Shown piece by piece: positions 1 to 5,999 of a DNA stretch of 9,858 nt (positions within the stretch are counted from its first letter, which is position 1; each line of letters starts with the position of its first letter). The notes beneath the pieces are model-generated. The model did no database searches. It saw only the letters and a program-made list of their open reading frames with translations, and had not been told where the DNA came from. Source of the stretch: Spirochaetales bacterium (GTDB lineage: Bacteria > Spirochaetota > Spirochaetia > Sphaerochaetales > Sphaerochaetaceae); the NCBI GenBank assembly GCA_017962865.1, contig JAGCUM010000247.1:1-9858 (forward strand), in the 5' to 3' direction. A program made the position numbers and the translations under genes.

Positions 1-1198
1 CAACGATGCCATCATACAGTCTCAGACGTGAGAACGAGCTTTCCCACTGCATGAACCGCGGCTGTTCTTCCAGCCCGAGGAAAGCTTCTATCCTGCTTCT
101 GGTCAGGCCGAGCTCCAAGGCCCTGAAGAAGCTGTCCTTGGTAATGGCGTAGCTGATGAGCTTGTCACATACCTCTATGTCTGCAAACAGATAGAGAATG
201 TCATCAGTACTCTGATTTCCTATGAAGCTGACCTTCATATCTGAGTCTGTCCTGAGCTCTGAACGCTCCTGAACGGAATCCAAAACGGAAGTATTAAAAT
301 AGACTGATGTACCGATAATCTTGATAAAACCAAAGCATTCAATCAATTCCAGGATATTGTTTGTCTGTTCCTCATCCGCCTCTGAGAGGATCTGAATCAG
401 CGTCGAGAACCTTCGGATACCCATGCTGTGGCACCTCAGCGCATCCAGGGCTCTGACAATGGATTCCCCATTTTGAGGTCCGATGGCCTGAATCATGATG
501 TTCAGGGGATCAAGGGCAAGGATTCTTTCCATACGGTCCTTGTCCAGCATGAATCTTCCATCGGAAATGTTGACTGCCTTTTGGGATAAAAGATACTTCT
601 TCAGTGCAGAGAAAAATGAGATGCTGTTACGTTCGGAAAACTGCGGGAATACCGTAACCAGCTTCCCGGACTTTATGAAGTGATGCATGTTCGCTTCACG
701 CACCGGAGTCTGGCCGCCTATCAGGAGATTGGTAACTGCAAACAGTACGTTCCGGTCAACGAACGGGCCTGTCTGATTCACAGTACGCTCTTTGCCGAAC
801 AGGAGGTCGGCATCGAATGCCTGCTGTGCAATGCTCAGCAGAACGGGATTAACTCTGTATTTGTGGTCCTCTTTCAGCAGAATTAGTCTGTCTTTCAGGT
901 TTGACAGTTTTCTGGCCAGCAGGATGAAACTGTCCGAAGAGAAGAACCTGCTTACCAGTTTTGCAGAGGTTCTTCCTGTCAGAAGGATAAGGGAGATATA
1001 CCTGCGGTCATCCTCGTCCAACGAAGCCAGTATGTTAGTCCGATTTTCCTCATTGAGCAGGAATGAGAGAATCTTCTGGTTTAATACCGGCTTGTGGAAA
1101 GGAGAAGGTATCTTTCCCAGTACCGTGTTGGCCAAAAAGAAGTAGTAATCGTCATCGAGAGAATTCAGGTAGGTGAAAAACTCTTCGGATCTATCCAT
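1..1198 (-). CDS. Helicase-partner protein downstream of XPB helicase, C-terminus cut by window edge
   Basis: A continuous reading frame of 399 codons runs leftward from an ATG at 1198 and leaves the window with no stop, so the C-terminus is missing. The protein begins MDRSEEFFTYLNSLDDDYYF and looks soluble, largely helical and leucine-rich, with no signal peptide, no membrane segment and no Walker motifs in the visible part. The start is well supported: a GGAGG ribosome site lies at 1203-1207, four bases upstream, inside the end of the helicase gene. The ATG overlaps the helicase stop as TGATG, so translation is probably coupled and the two products are probably needed together. Bacterial XPB genes often sit beside a gene for a helicase-associated protein (for example the gene next to ercc3 in Mycobacterium tuberculosis). 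I infer this is such a partner from position and general character, not from a recognised catalytic motif. Its biochemical role is unknown. Confidence 0.82.
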   Translation of the reverse strand, partial: MDRSEEFFTYLNSLDDDYYFFLANTVLGKIPSPFHKPVLNQKILSFLLNEENRTNILASLDEDDRRYISLILLTGRTSAKLVSRFFSSDSFILLARKLSNLKDRLILLKEDHKYRVNPVLLSIAQQAFDADLLFGKERTVNQTGPFVDRNVLFAVTNLLIGGQTPVREANMHHFIKSGKLVTVFPQFSERNSISFFSALKKYLLSQKAVNISDGRFMLDKDRMERILALDPLNIMIQAIGPQNGESIVRALDALRCHSMGIRRFSTLIQILSEADEEQTNNILELIECFGFIKIIGTSVYFNTSVLDSVQERSELRTDSDMKVSFIGNQSTDDILYLFADIEVCDKLISYAITKDSFFRALELGLTRSRIEAFLGLEEQPRFMQWESSFSRLRLYDGIV

Positions 1199-2832
1199 CA
1201 GACCTCCAGAAGCTCGTACTTATAGCCCTGTTCAACCAGAAAACGCTGCCTGTTCTGGGAGAACTCTTCTTCGACCGTGTATCGTGAAATTACCGAGTAG
1301 AAGAAGCTTGTCCTGTCCTTGGGTCTTAGGATTCTTCCCAGTCTCTGGGCTTCTTCCTGCCTGGATCCGAAGGTTCCTGAAATCTGGATGGCCACGGAGG
1401 CATCAGGAAGATCTATGGCGAAATTCGCAACCTTCGAAACTATGATTATCTTTTCCTTGCCTTCGCGGAATGCGGCATAGAGCTCATCACGTTTTGAATT
1501 GGAGGTGCTGCCCGTTATCATCGGGAATCCGAAGTGCTTCTGAACTTCCTTGAGCTGGTCCAGATACTGACCGATGATCAGAATGCTCTCTCCCTTGTGT
1601 TTTGCAAGGAGGGCTTCTATGACCTTTTCCTTCTGACTGTTTGTGCTGGCTATCCTGTACTTTTCCCTCTTGGTTGCCATGGCATAGGGGAGTGAGCTTT
1701 CCTCCGGAAGAGGGATTCTGACCTCAACGCAGTAGGCGCTGGCTATCCATCCGGACTGGGAAAGGTCTGTCCATGGAATATCGTATCTTTTGGGTCCCAC
1801 AAGGGAAAAGACGTCTTCTTCACGTCCGTCTTCCCGAATCAGGGTGGCTGTTAGACCTGCCCGGTAGATTGCCTGAAGCTCGGCTGTTATCTTGAAAACG
1901 GGAGCAGGGAGCATATGTACCTCATCATAGAGGACGAGACCCCAGTTGCCTTTTTCGATTATGCTCATGTGCTCGAAGGTATCGGTCTTGCTGGCTCTGT
2001 ATGTGAGGACCTGGTATGTGCAGACCGTAATCGGTTTGATTTCCTTCTTCTCGCCGGAATACTCTCCGATGAGGGAGCTGTCGATGTCGGTCTTGGCCTT
2101 GAGCTCGGCTATCCACTGGTGGACCGCAACGACGTTGGGGCAGAGAATGAGCGTGCGTGTCTGGAGGTGTGACATTATTGCCATACCTACAAGTGTCTTT
2201 CCGCTTCCGCACGGCATTACTATGGTTCCGAAACCGGTGCCGGGGCCCATGTCTCCGAGGATGGATTTAACAGCCTGGTCCTGATAGCTTCTGAGTTCTG
2301 CCTTGAGCTGTATGGGAACATGCTCGGATTTGACCAACGGGATTAGGTCGTCTACAGGATAGCCCAACTTGATGAGCGCAAGTTTTGCAGTGCCTCTGTC
2401 GTATTTGTAAATCTCGAATTCTCCGGATCTTTCCGTACGATGTACAAGATCCTTCAGTTTCTGGTCCGAGGCAATCGCCCGAGCTATCATGGGGTCTGAG
2501 ACCTTCAGAAGATATCTTTCTTCATTGAATGGAAATAGCTTGAGCTTTCCGTATCGTGACGTGATATCGTCGATGAATTTGGCTACGTTGGTCGGAATGG
2601 GGAATCTTGTCCATCTGTCGAGGCGGGCAAGGATTTCTTCTGCGCTGATTCCGGCACTTGCGGCATTCCAGAGTGAGATGGGACTTATGTTGTAAGTGTG
2701 AACGTGCTCCGGGGCCTTGATGAGCTCACTGAAAGCGATGATCTGGTTTCTGCAGTCATCGAAACTAGGGGAGTGTACATCTAGCATGAGCGTTCTGTCG
2801 CTCTGGATAATCAGCGGTTTGTCTGTAGCCAT
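1198..2832 (-). CDS. XPB/ERCC3-family superfamily 2 DNA helicase
   Basis: This is an ATP-dependent DNA helicase/translocase of the XPB type, expected to act in the cytoplasm on damaged or transcribed DNA. Numbered from the ATG at 2832 (544 residues), an N-terminal damage-recognition-like region (about 1-175) is followed by a Q-motif area with RSYQDQA near 181. Walker A PCGSGKT is at 207-213, the DEVH box at 303-306, and motif III within GLTATLIRED at 326-335. Its RED triplet (333-335) is a hallmark of XPB helicases. Motif VI QRLGRILRPK is at 496-505. All key residues are present and the length is normal for bacterial XPB. The frame also has an ATG three codons earlier, at 2841. Neither start has a usable Shine-Dalgarno sequence. 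I prefer 2832 because a TATAAT-like -10 element covers the upstream ATG. The gene follows the membrane-protein gene by a short gap and overlaps its downstream partner by one base. Confidence 0.95.
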   Translation of the reverse strand: MATDKPLIIQSDRTLMLDVHSPSFDDCRNQIIAFSELIKAPEHVHTYNISPISLWNAASAGISAEEILARLDRWTRFPIPTNVAKFIDDITSRYGKLKLFPFNEERYLLKVSDPMIARAIASDQKLKDLVHRTERSGEFEIYKYDRGTAKLALIKLGYPVDDLIPLVKSEHVPIQLKAELRSYQDQAVKSILGDMGPGTGFGTIVMPCGSGKTLVGMAIMSHLQTRTLILCPNVVAVHQWIAELKAKTDIDSSLIGEYSGEKKEIKPITVCTYQVLTYRASKTDTFEHMSIIEKGNWGLVLYDEVHMLPAPVFKITAELQAIYRAGLTATLIREDGREEDVFSLVGPKRYDIPWTDLSQSGWIASAYCVEVRIPLPEESSLPYAMATKREKYRIASTNSQKEKVIEALLAKHKGESILIIGQYLDQLKEVQKHFGFPMITGSTSNSKRDELYAAFREGKEKIIIVSKVANFAIDLPDASVAIQISGTFGSRQEEAQRLGRILRPKDRTSFFYSVISRYTVEEEFSQNRQRFLVEQGYKYELLEV

Positions 2833-2839
2833 TCCGCAC

Positions 2840-2848
2840 ATTATATCA
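2840..2848 (-). promoter_or_regulatory. Extended -10 promoter element at helicase start
   Basis: On the minus strand the sequence TGATATAAT is a perfect extended -10 (TGn plus TATAAT). A poor -35 candidate, TTCGAA at 2862-2867, lies 16 bases upstream. Exactly 7 bases separate the -10 from the ATG at 2832, so initiation at the usual distance would start the mRNA at or one base before that ATG. This would give the helicase gene its own leaderless transcript besides read-through from the membrane-protein gene. The match could be chance, because ATATAATG also supplies the alternative start at 2841. Confidence 0.45.
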
Positions 2849-2874
2849 TAGTACGGAGGATTTCGAACAGAAAT

Positions 2875-3390
2875 TCAATCCAGATATGAAGAGCTCTCCT
2901 TGAGCTTTACCATTGCAACCGGCCCTTCTCTGTAGAGGTCGGTCTTGCGGGCTCTGGCCTGCTCGGCCTTTTTGATGGAACTGACTTTCGCAATCTCTGC
3001 ATTGGCAGTGGCTCTTCTGTCAGCGGCAATCATGTATTTAGGCTGGGTGCGTTGCTTGATGTAGTTGGCCTCATTGAGGGCCTTCTGGTCTTCGGCGATG
3101 ATGCGGTTGGGTTTTGTTCTCTGGGCGAAAGCGATTATGGTTATGAGCCAGAATACCGAAACCACGAAGAGGAAAAGCGACATGTATGAGGCTACCTGGG
3201 TAAGTGTCTCGCCTGCGATGTTCGATGCGGTGGCAAGAAGACAGACGGCAGAGCCCAGAAGCAGGGTAAGACTGAGAATCATGGGAATCAGCCATACCGG
3301 ACCGCGTTTTGATGCTGCCAGGCGGATGCAGAACAGCATGCAGAAGAAGTCAAGTACAACCGATGCAAGGGGATAGATAAAGTCAGTCAT
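2875..3390 (-). CDS. Three-helix membrane protein with tandem 23-residue cytoplasmic repeat, unknown function
   Basis: I do not recognise this 171-residue protein. The sequence shows three hydrophobic membrane segments, at about residues 5-24, 32-54 and 66-89, with no cleavable signal peptide evident. A charged C-terminal half follows, rich in K, R, A, E and Q, likely cytoplasmic and helical. That half opens with two adjacent 23-residue repeats (residues 90-112 and 113-135), each starting QRTxP and sharing a later IAxD; 10 of 23 positions are identical. The ATG at 3390 has a weak GGTGG ribosome site at 3395-3399. It is the first gene of the leftward group, and its TGA stop lies 42 bp before the preferred helicase start, so co-transcription with the helicase pair is likely. 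A membrane tether or sensor for the helicase is possible, but that is only inference from position. An unrelated housekeeping membrane protein is equally allowed. Confidence 0.8.
   Translation of the reverse strand: MTDFIYPLASVVLDFFCMLFCIRLAASKRGPVWLIPMILSLTLLLGSAVCLLATASNIAGETLTQVASYMSLFLFVVSVFWLITIIAFAQRTKPNRIIAEDQKALNEANYIKQRTQPKYMIAADRRATANAEIAKVSSIKKAEQARARKTDLYREGPVAMVKLKESSSYLD
2986..3123 (-). repeat. Tandem 23-codon repeat inside the membrane-protein gene
   Basis: Two 69-bp units abut without a gap: 3055-3123 encodes residues 90-112 and 2986-3054 encodes residues 113-135. Aligned proteins agree at repeat positions 1-3 (QRT), 5 (P), 9-10 (IA), 12 (D), 15 and 19 (A) and 23 (K), with conservative changes at several others. 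The codons have diverged (for example CAGAGAACA against CAACGCACC for QRT), so this is an old duplication kept at protein level, not a recent DNA-level repeat. Confidence 0.75.
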
Positions 3391-3459
3391 TGTTCCACCA
3401 CACTTCTAGAATTATTGCCTTTATAATGATAGCATACACATGAAGTTGAGGAAATAGCT
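3391..3459. promoter_or_regulatory. Divergent promoter region between membrane-protein gene and dGTPase-family gene
   Basis: These 69 bases must serve both genes. On the plus strand TATAAT at 3422-3427 is a perfect -10 and would start transcription near 3434, leaving a leader of about 25 bases with a GAGGAA ribosome site at 3448-3453, 6 bases before the ATG. No convincing -35 stands 16-18 bases upstream. On the minus strand TATAAA (3420-3425) and TATCAT (3426-3431) are -10-like and overlap the plus-strand element, so polymerases for the two directions may compete. I could not fix the minus-strand promoter. Confidence 0.55.
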
Positions 3460-4608
3460 ATGCAATTCAAAAATGAACTGCCTGACAGTGTTCTGCTTTC
3501 AAGAGTCAAATCCAGAAATTCTGGGGATCTGAGATCTCCCTATTATCGTGATACGACGGCAATTCTCCACAGCTCTCCCTTCAGGAGACTCAAGCATAAG
3601 ACTCAGGTCTTCTTTGCCCCGAGCAATGACCATATCTGTACCAGAATGGAGCATGTTCTCCATGTTGCCTCGATTGCAACCTCCATCTGCAGGGCAATGG
3701 GACTCAATGACGAGCTTGCATGGGCAATCGGAGTAGGGCATGATCTTGGCCACACTCCTTTCGGACACATCGGAGAACACATCCTTTCCGACCTGATGGT
3801 CCAGAAGGGCTTTCCTCCGTTCGAACATGAGGTCAACAGCCTCCGTGTCGTCGATTTCCTTTCCCATCTGAATCTCACCTATGCGGTCCGCGACGGCATC
3901 GTGAGCCACTGCGGCGAGCACTTCATCAGAACGATATCGCCTGATTTCAGGAAGAAAGACCTTACCTCGATAGTTTCAAAGGTCGGTATTCTGCCCAGCA
4001 CATGGGAAGGATGCGTGGTAAGGTTCTCCGACCAGATTGCTTACCTCGGAAGGGACTTTGAGGATGCAGCAAGGCTCGGAATAGTGCGGAAGGACGATGT
4101 TCCCAAGATGTGCCTCAAGGTTCTGGGACAGACCAACGGCGAGATAATCAATACTCTGGTCGAGGATATTATCGATAACTCCCAGAAGGAAGGCTGCATT
4201 GCATTCAGCGAGGATGTCTACGAGGCTGTCCGTCTTATGAAGGACTTCAACTACAAGCACATCTACCTCTCGCCGATGCTCCAGGGCTATGAGAAGTATT
4301 TCAGAAGGCTCATAGGCCTGATCTATGAATACCTCACGGATCTGCTGGATAAGAACGGCTTCGAGAAGGAGCCTTACCTTCAGGAAGGAAACATGCTCAG
4401 TGCCGGATTCTACAACTATGTAATCGAAAAGAAGGACTCCTATATCGAGCATGACGGAAACCTCGACAGGATAGTCTTCGACTACATCTCAGGTATGAGC
4501 GACAACTTCTGTCTGGATTGCGGCAACGAGATTCTGAGGCCAGAGCATCTTAACGAGACGATAGAGCGTTCTTTGACCGGCAAGTGGTTTGATGCCGTAA
4601 TCAGCTGA
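3460..4608 (+). CDS. HD-domain dNTP triphosphohydrolase, dGTPase family
   Basis: This is a cytoplasmic metal-dependent phosphohydrolase of the dGTPase/SAMHD1-like group, which splits dNTPs into deoxynucleosides and triphosphate and so lowers dNTP pools. The 382 residues match the shorter dGTPase-like form rather than the roughly 500-residue E. coli Dgt. An N-terminal SPFRRLKHKTQVF segment (39-51) is typical of the family. Metal ligands of the HD site are visible: H65 in RMEHVLHV, H94-D95 in GHDLGHTPFGH (93-103), and D191 in FSDQIAYLGRDFEDA (189-203). FEHEVNSLRV (121-130) matches the conserved FEHNxQSLR signature. The ATG has a good GAGGAA site upstream. The gene is monocistronic in appearance: it diverges from the membrane-protein gene and converges on the ACT gene with only 10 bases between stops, with no clear terminator hairpin. 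Substrate preference (dGTP or another dNTP) cannot be read from sequence. Confidence 0.93.
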   Translation: MQFKNELPDSVLLSRVKSRNSGDLRSPYYRDTTAILHSSPFRRLKHKTQVFFAPSNDHICTRMEHVLHVASIATSICRAMGLNDELAWAIGVGHDLGHTPFGHIGEHILSDLMVQKGFPPFEHEVNSLRVVDFLSHLNLTYAVRDGIVSHCGEHFIRTISPDFRKKDLTSIVSKVGILPSTWEGCVVRFSDQIAYLGRDFEDAARLGIVRKDDVPKMCLKVLGQTNGEIINTLVEDIIDNSQKEGCIAFSEDVYEAVRLMKDFNYKHIYLSPMLQGYEKYFRRLIGLIYEYLTDLLDKNGFEKEPYLQEGNMLSAGFYNYVIEKKDSYIEHDGNLDRIVFDYISGMSDNFCLDCGNEILRPEHLNETIERSLTGKWFDAVIS

Positions 4609-4618
4609 GATACCTTAG

Positions 4619-5281
4619 TTATTTAGAACGTTGAAGGTCCTGCAGGACACGATATGCCTCAAAGCTATCGGTTCTCTTTATTACAAACGAAAGCTCTGTG
4701 ACAGTTGAGAAAATCTCAAGAACGTTGATGCTGCTCCATGCAAGACGGCGGGCAGACTCATATACTATTCCGGGATTCTGGATTTCAGGTGAGCTCCATA
4801 CCATCGAGAGGGCAACCATGTCAGTCTGCTTGTAGAGTAGTTTGCTGTTCTTGGTGATGCTCTCGATGCTGGGAAGCAGGGATTCCGAAACACCTATGGT
4901 GACGGTATCCGAACTTGTAAGCACGTTCAGGAAGTCGTTGGCATTGTTCTTCGCAGCGACCTTGTAGAGCAGGCCGATCTGCTGAACCAGTTCCGGAGTC
5001 TTCACGAAATCCATGTAGGCAATATTGGTATGCATGACCATCGTATACTTGAGGCTCTCCACACTGACGGGTTCTGCATTCTTCTGGAGATCCGAGCCGT
5101 ATCTTCTGAGGGCCATAATGATGGCAGTCTCATGGACTTCCTTCTCACAGGACTGCGCCACCTCATCCCTGATACTCTGGGCGAAGTTGGAGTAGTTGAG
5201 GAAGCCTTTTCTCAGCACATCCCTGAGAAACGGAGTCTTATCCACTATTTCCCTGACTTTTCTGCTTACCGATTCAGCCAT
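4619..5281 (-). CDS. ACT-domain protein, predicted ligand-responsive regulator
   Basis: The 220-residue protein looks cytoplasmic. Residues 1-70 are helical (PFLRDVLRKGFLNYSNFA at 17-34, then ETAIIMALRRYG at 51-62), an arrangement that could be a winged-helix-like or dimerisation domain. The C-terminus (about 155-217) resembles the ACT domains of aspartate kinases: DMVALSMVW, a PGIVYESARRLAWSSINVLE helix, then STVTELSFVI and DSFEAYRVLQDL. A weaker ACT-like segment may lie at about 100-150 (VTIGVSESLLPSIE). No kinase catalytic domain is present, so this is a stand-alone ACT protein, similar in build to regulators of amino-acid metabolism seen in archaea and some bacteria; that relation is from memory of the family. 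The frame is open to a TTG at 5353, but the ATG at 5281 has a strong GGGAGG site at 5287-5292, five bases away, which decides the start. The ligand is unknown. Confidence 0.78.
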   Translation of the reverse strand: MAESVSRKVREIVDKTPFLRDVLRKGFLNYSNFAQSIRDEVAQSCEKEVHETAIIMALRRYGSDLQKNAEPVSVESLKYTMVMHTNIAYMDFVKTPELVQQIGLLYKVAAKNNANDFLNVLTSSDTVTIGVSESLLPSIESITKNSKLLYKQTDMVALSMVWSSPEIQNPGIVYESARRLAWSSINVLEIFSTVTELSFVIKRTDSFEAYRVLQDLQRSK

Positions 5282-5324
5282 GTCAACCTCCCGTCTGTCC
5301 GTTTTTCTCCCTAAGTTTGTTGCT

Positions 5325-5353
5325 ATAATAACCGATTGATTTGCTTTTAACAA
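5325..5353 (-). promoter_or_regulatory. Promoter of the ACT-domain gene
   Basis: On the minus strand TTGTTA (5348-5353) and TATTAT (5325-5330) are separated by 17 bases, matching the housekeeping consensus at 4 of 6 and 5 of 6 positions. Transcription would start near 5318, giving a leader of about 37 bases that contains the GGGAGG ribosome site. The short inverted repeat AACA-ATAC-TGTT (5349-5360) overlaps the -35 and might be an operator, though arms of four bases are weak evidence. Confidence 0.6.
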
Positions 5354-5379
5354 TACTGTTGTTTGAAAACCTCGATTTC

Positions 5380-5478
5380 TAGTGTTTCTGGGCGGTTTTT
5401 ATAAGAAGTTACGAAAAAGGTAGACACTAGATGTTGAAATAGTGTAGTATTCTCCCACCAAGGAGTTTTAAGACACTA
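5380..5478 (+). promoter_or_regulatory. Candidate NrdR-box operators in the nrdR promoter
   Basis: Four copies of the same 6-mer in alternating orientation lie in 99 bases: TAGTGT at 5380-5385, ACACTA at 5424-5429, TAGTGT at 5440-5445 and ACACTA at 5473-5478. ACACTA is the outer half of the NrdR box (consensus acaCwAtATaTwGtgt). Extended to 16 bases, 5370-5385 and 5424-5439 each agree with that consensus at 11 positions, including the inner C/A and T/G core. Two copies overlap the predicted -35 and -10 of nrdR and the last touches its ATG. This suggests that NrdR represses its own gene. It is a match by eye to a remembered consensus, without a score. Confidence 0.5.
5421..5450 (+). promoter_or_regulatory. 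Promoter of nrdR
   Basis: TAGACA (5421-5426; 5 of 6 to TTGACA) and TAGTAT (5445-5450; 4 of 6 to TATAAT) are 18 bases apart. The start would fall near 5457, leaving a leader of about 20 bases with AAGGAG at 5460-5465. That site is 12 bases from the ATG, longer than usual. The rest of the 196-bp gap (5282-5477) holds the ACT-gene promoter and leader; I see no small gene or riboswitch in it. Confidence 0.5.
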
Positions 5479-5945
5479 TGAGATGCCCAGCCTGCGGTGA
5501 TATGGAAGACAAGGTTCTGGAGACAAGGACCACCAACAACGGAAGTGCCATGAGGCGCCGCCGTGTATGCCTCAAATGCGGTTACCGCTTCACAAGCTAT
5601 GAGCGTGTCGAGGACAAGCCCATTACCGTAATCAAAAGGAACGGAGATCTTCAGAATTTCGATATCTCCAAGATCGAGCGCGGAATCCGCATGTGCACCG
5701 ACAAGAGAAACCTGAACTCCGAGGCCATCGAGAATCTGATAAGCGATATCGAGGAAGCCATCAAGATCCAGGCCGGTCCGAAACATGAGATTTCCAGTAC
5801 CGCCATCGGAGAAGAGACCCTCAAGCAGCTCTATAAGGTCGACAAGGTTGCATACATCCGCTTTGCTTCCGTATACAGAGCCTTCGACAACGTCGAGCAG
5901 TTCATAAAGGAAATAGAGAGCCTTGCCCAAAAGGCTGAAGCCTGA
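5478..5945 (+). CDS. nrdR: Transcriptional repressor NrdR
   Basis: NrdR is the zinc-finger/ATP-cone repressor of ribonucleotide reductase genes; it senses ATP/dATP and binds paired NrdR boxes. The 155 residues are full length for the family. The start MRCPACGD is diagnostic and fixes the ATG at 5478. The zinc ribbon uses C3, C6, C31 and C34 (VCLKCGYRFTSYE), with the basic stretch AMRRRRV (24-30) that contacts DNA. The ATP-cone runs from about 49 to 139, opening with VIKRNGDLQNFD and closing with VAYIRFASVYRAF, the usual end of this domain. No ribonucleotide reductase gene is in the window, so its main targets lie elsewhere. It diverges from the ACT gene. The promoter carries NrdR-box-like sites, pointing to autoregulation, and the dGTPase-family hydrolase nearby acts on the same dNTP pool. 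Confidence 0.98.
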   Translation: MRCPACGDMEDKVLETRTTNNGSAMRRRRVCLKCGYRFTSYERVEDKPITVIKRNGDLQNFDISKIERGIRMCTDKRNLNSEAIENLISDIEEAIKIQAGPKHEISSTAIGEETLKQLYKVDKVAYIRFASVYRAFDNVEQFIKEIESLAQKAEA

Positions 5946-5956
5946 CTTGCAAAGTT

Positions 5957-5999
5957 GCTCGCTCGCGCCGTACAAGTAGTACTGTCGTTCACTCGCGCC
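5957..5999. repeat. GC-rich direct repeat pair between convergent nrdR and phosphatase genes
   Basis: GCTCGCTCGCGCC (5957-5969) and GTTCACTCGCGCC (5987-5999) agree at 11 of 13 bases and are offset by 30 bp. Between them GTAC-AAGTA-GTAC (5970-5982) has short self-complementary arms. The second copy touches the TAG stop of the phosphatase gene. The region fills the gap between two convergent genes. It is not a classical terminator: no long GC stem followed by a T-run on either strand. It may be one copy of a dispersed intergenic repeat, but only one locus is visible. Confidence 0.5.

Noticed and set aside
495..1145. Short plus-strand open frames in the first 1.2 kb
   Set aside because: They are antisense to the continuous leftward helicase-partner frame, which has a strong ribosome site and start overlap.
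4609..4618. Bidirectional terminator between the dGTPase-family and ACT genes
   Set aside because: The gap is 10 bases and I found no stable hairpin with a T-run around it.
5282..5353. 24-residue N-terminal extension of the ACT protein from TTG
   Set aside because: The extension would cover the predicted promoter and leader, and the ATG at 5281 has a strong GGGAGG site.
5427..5975. 182-codon minus-strand open frame opposite nrdR
   Set aside because: It covers the diagnostic NrdR zinc ribbon and ATP-cone in antisense, and no domain is recognisable in it.
5946..5998. Rho-independent terminator between nrdR and the phosphatase gene
   Set aside because: Only four-base arms can pair and no T-run follows on either strand.
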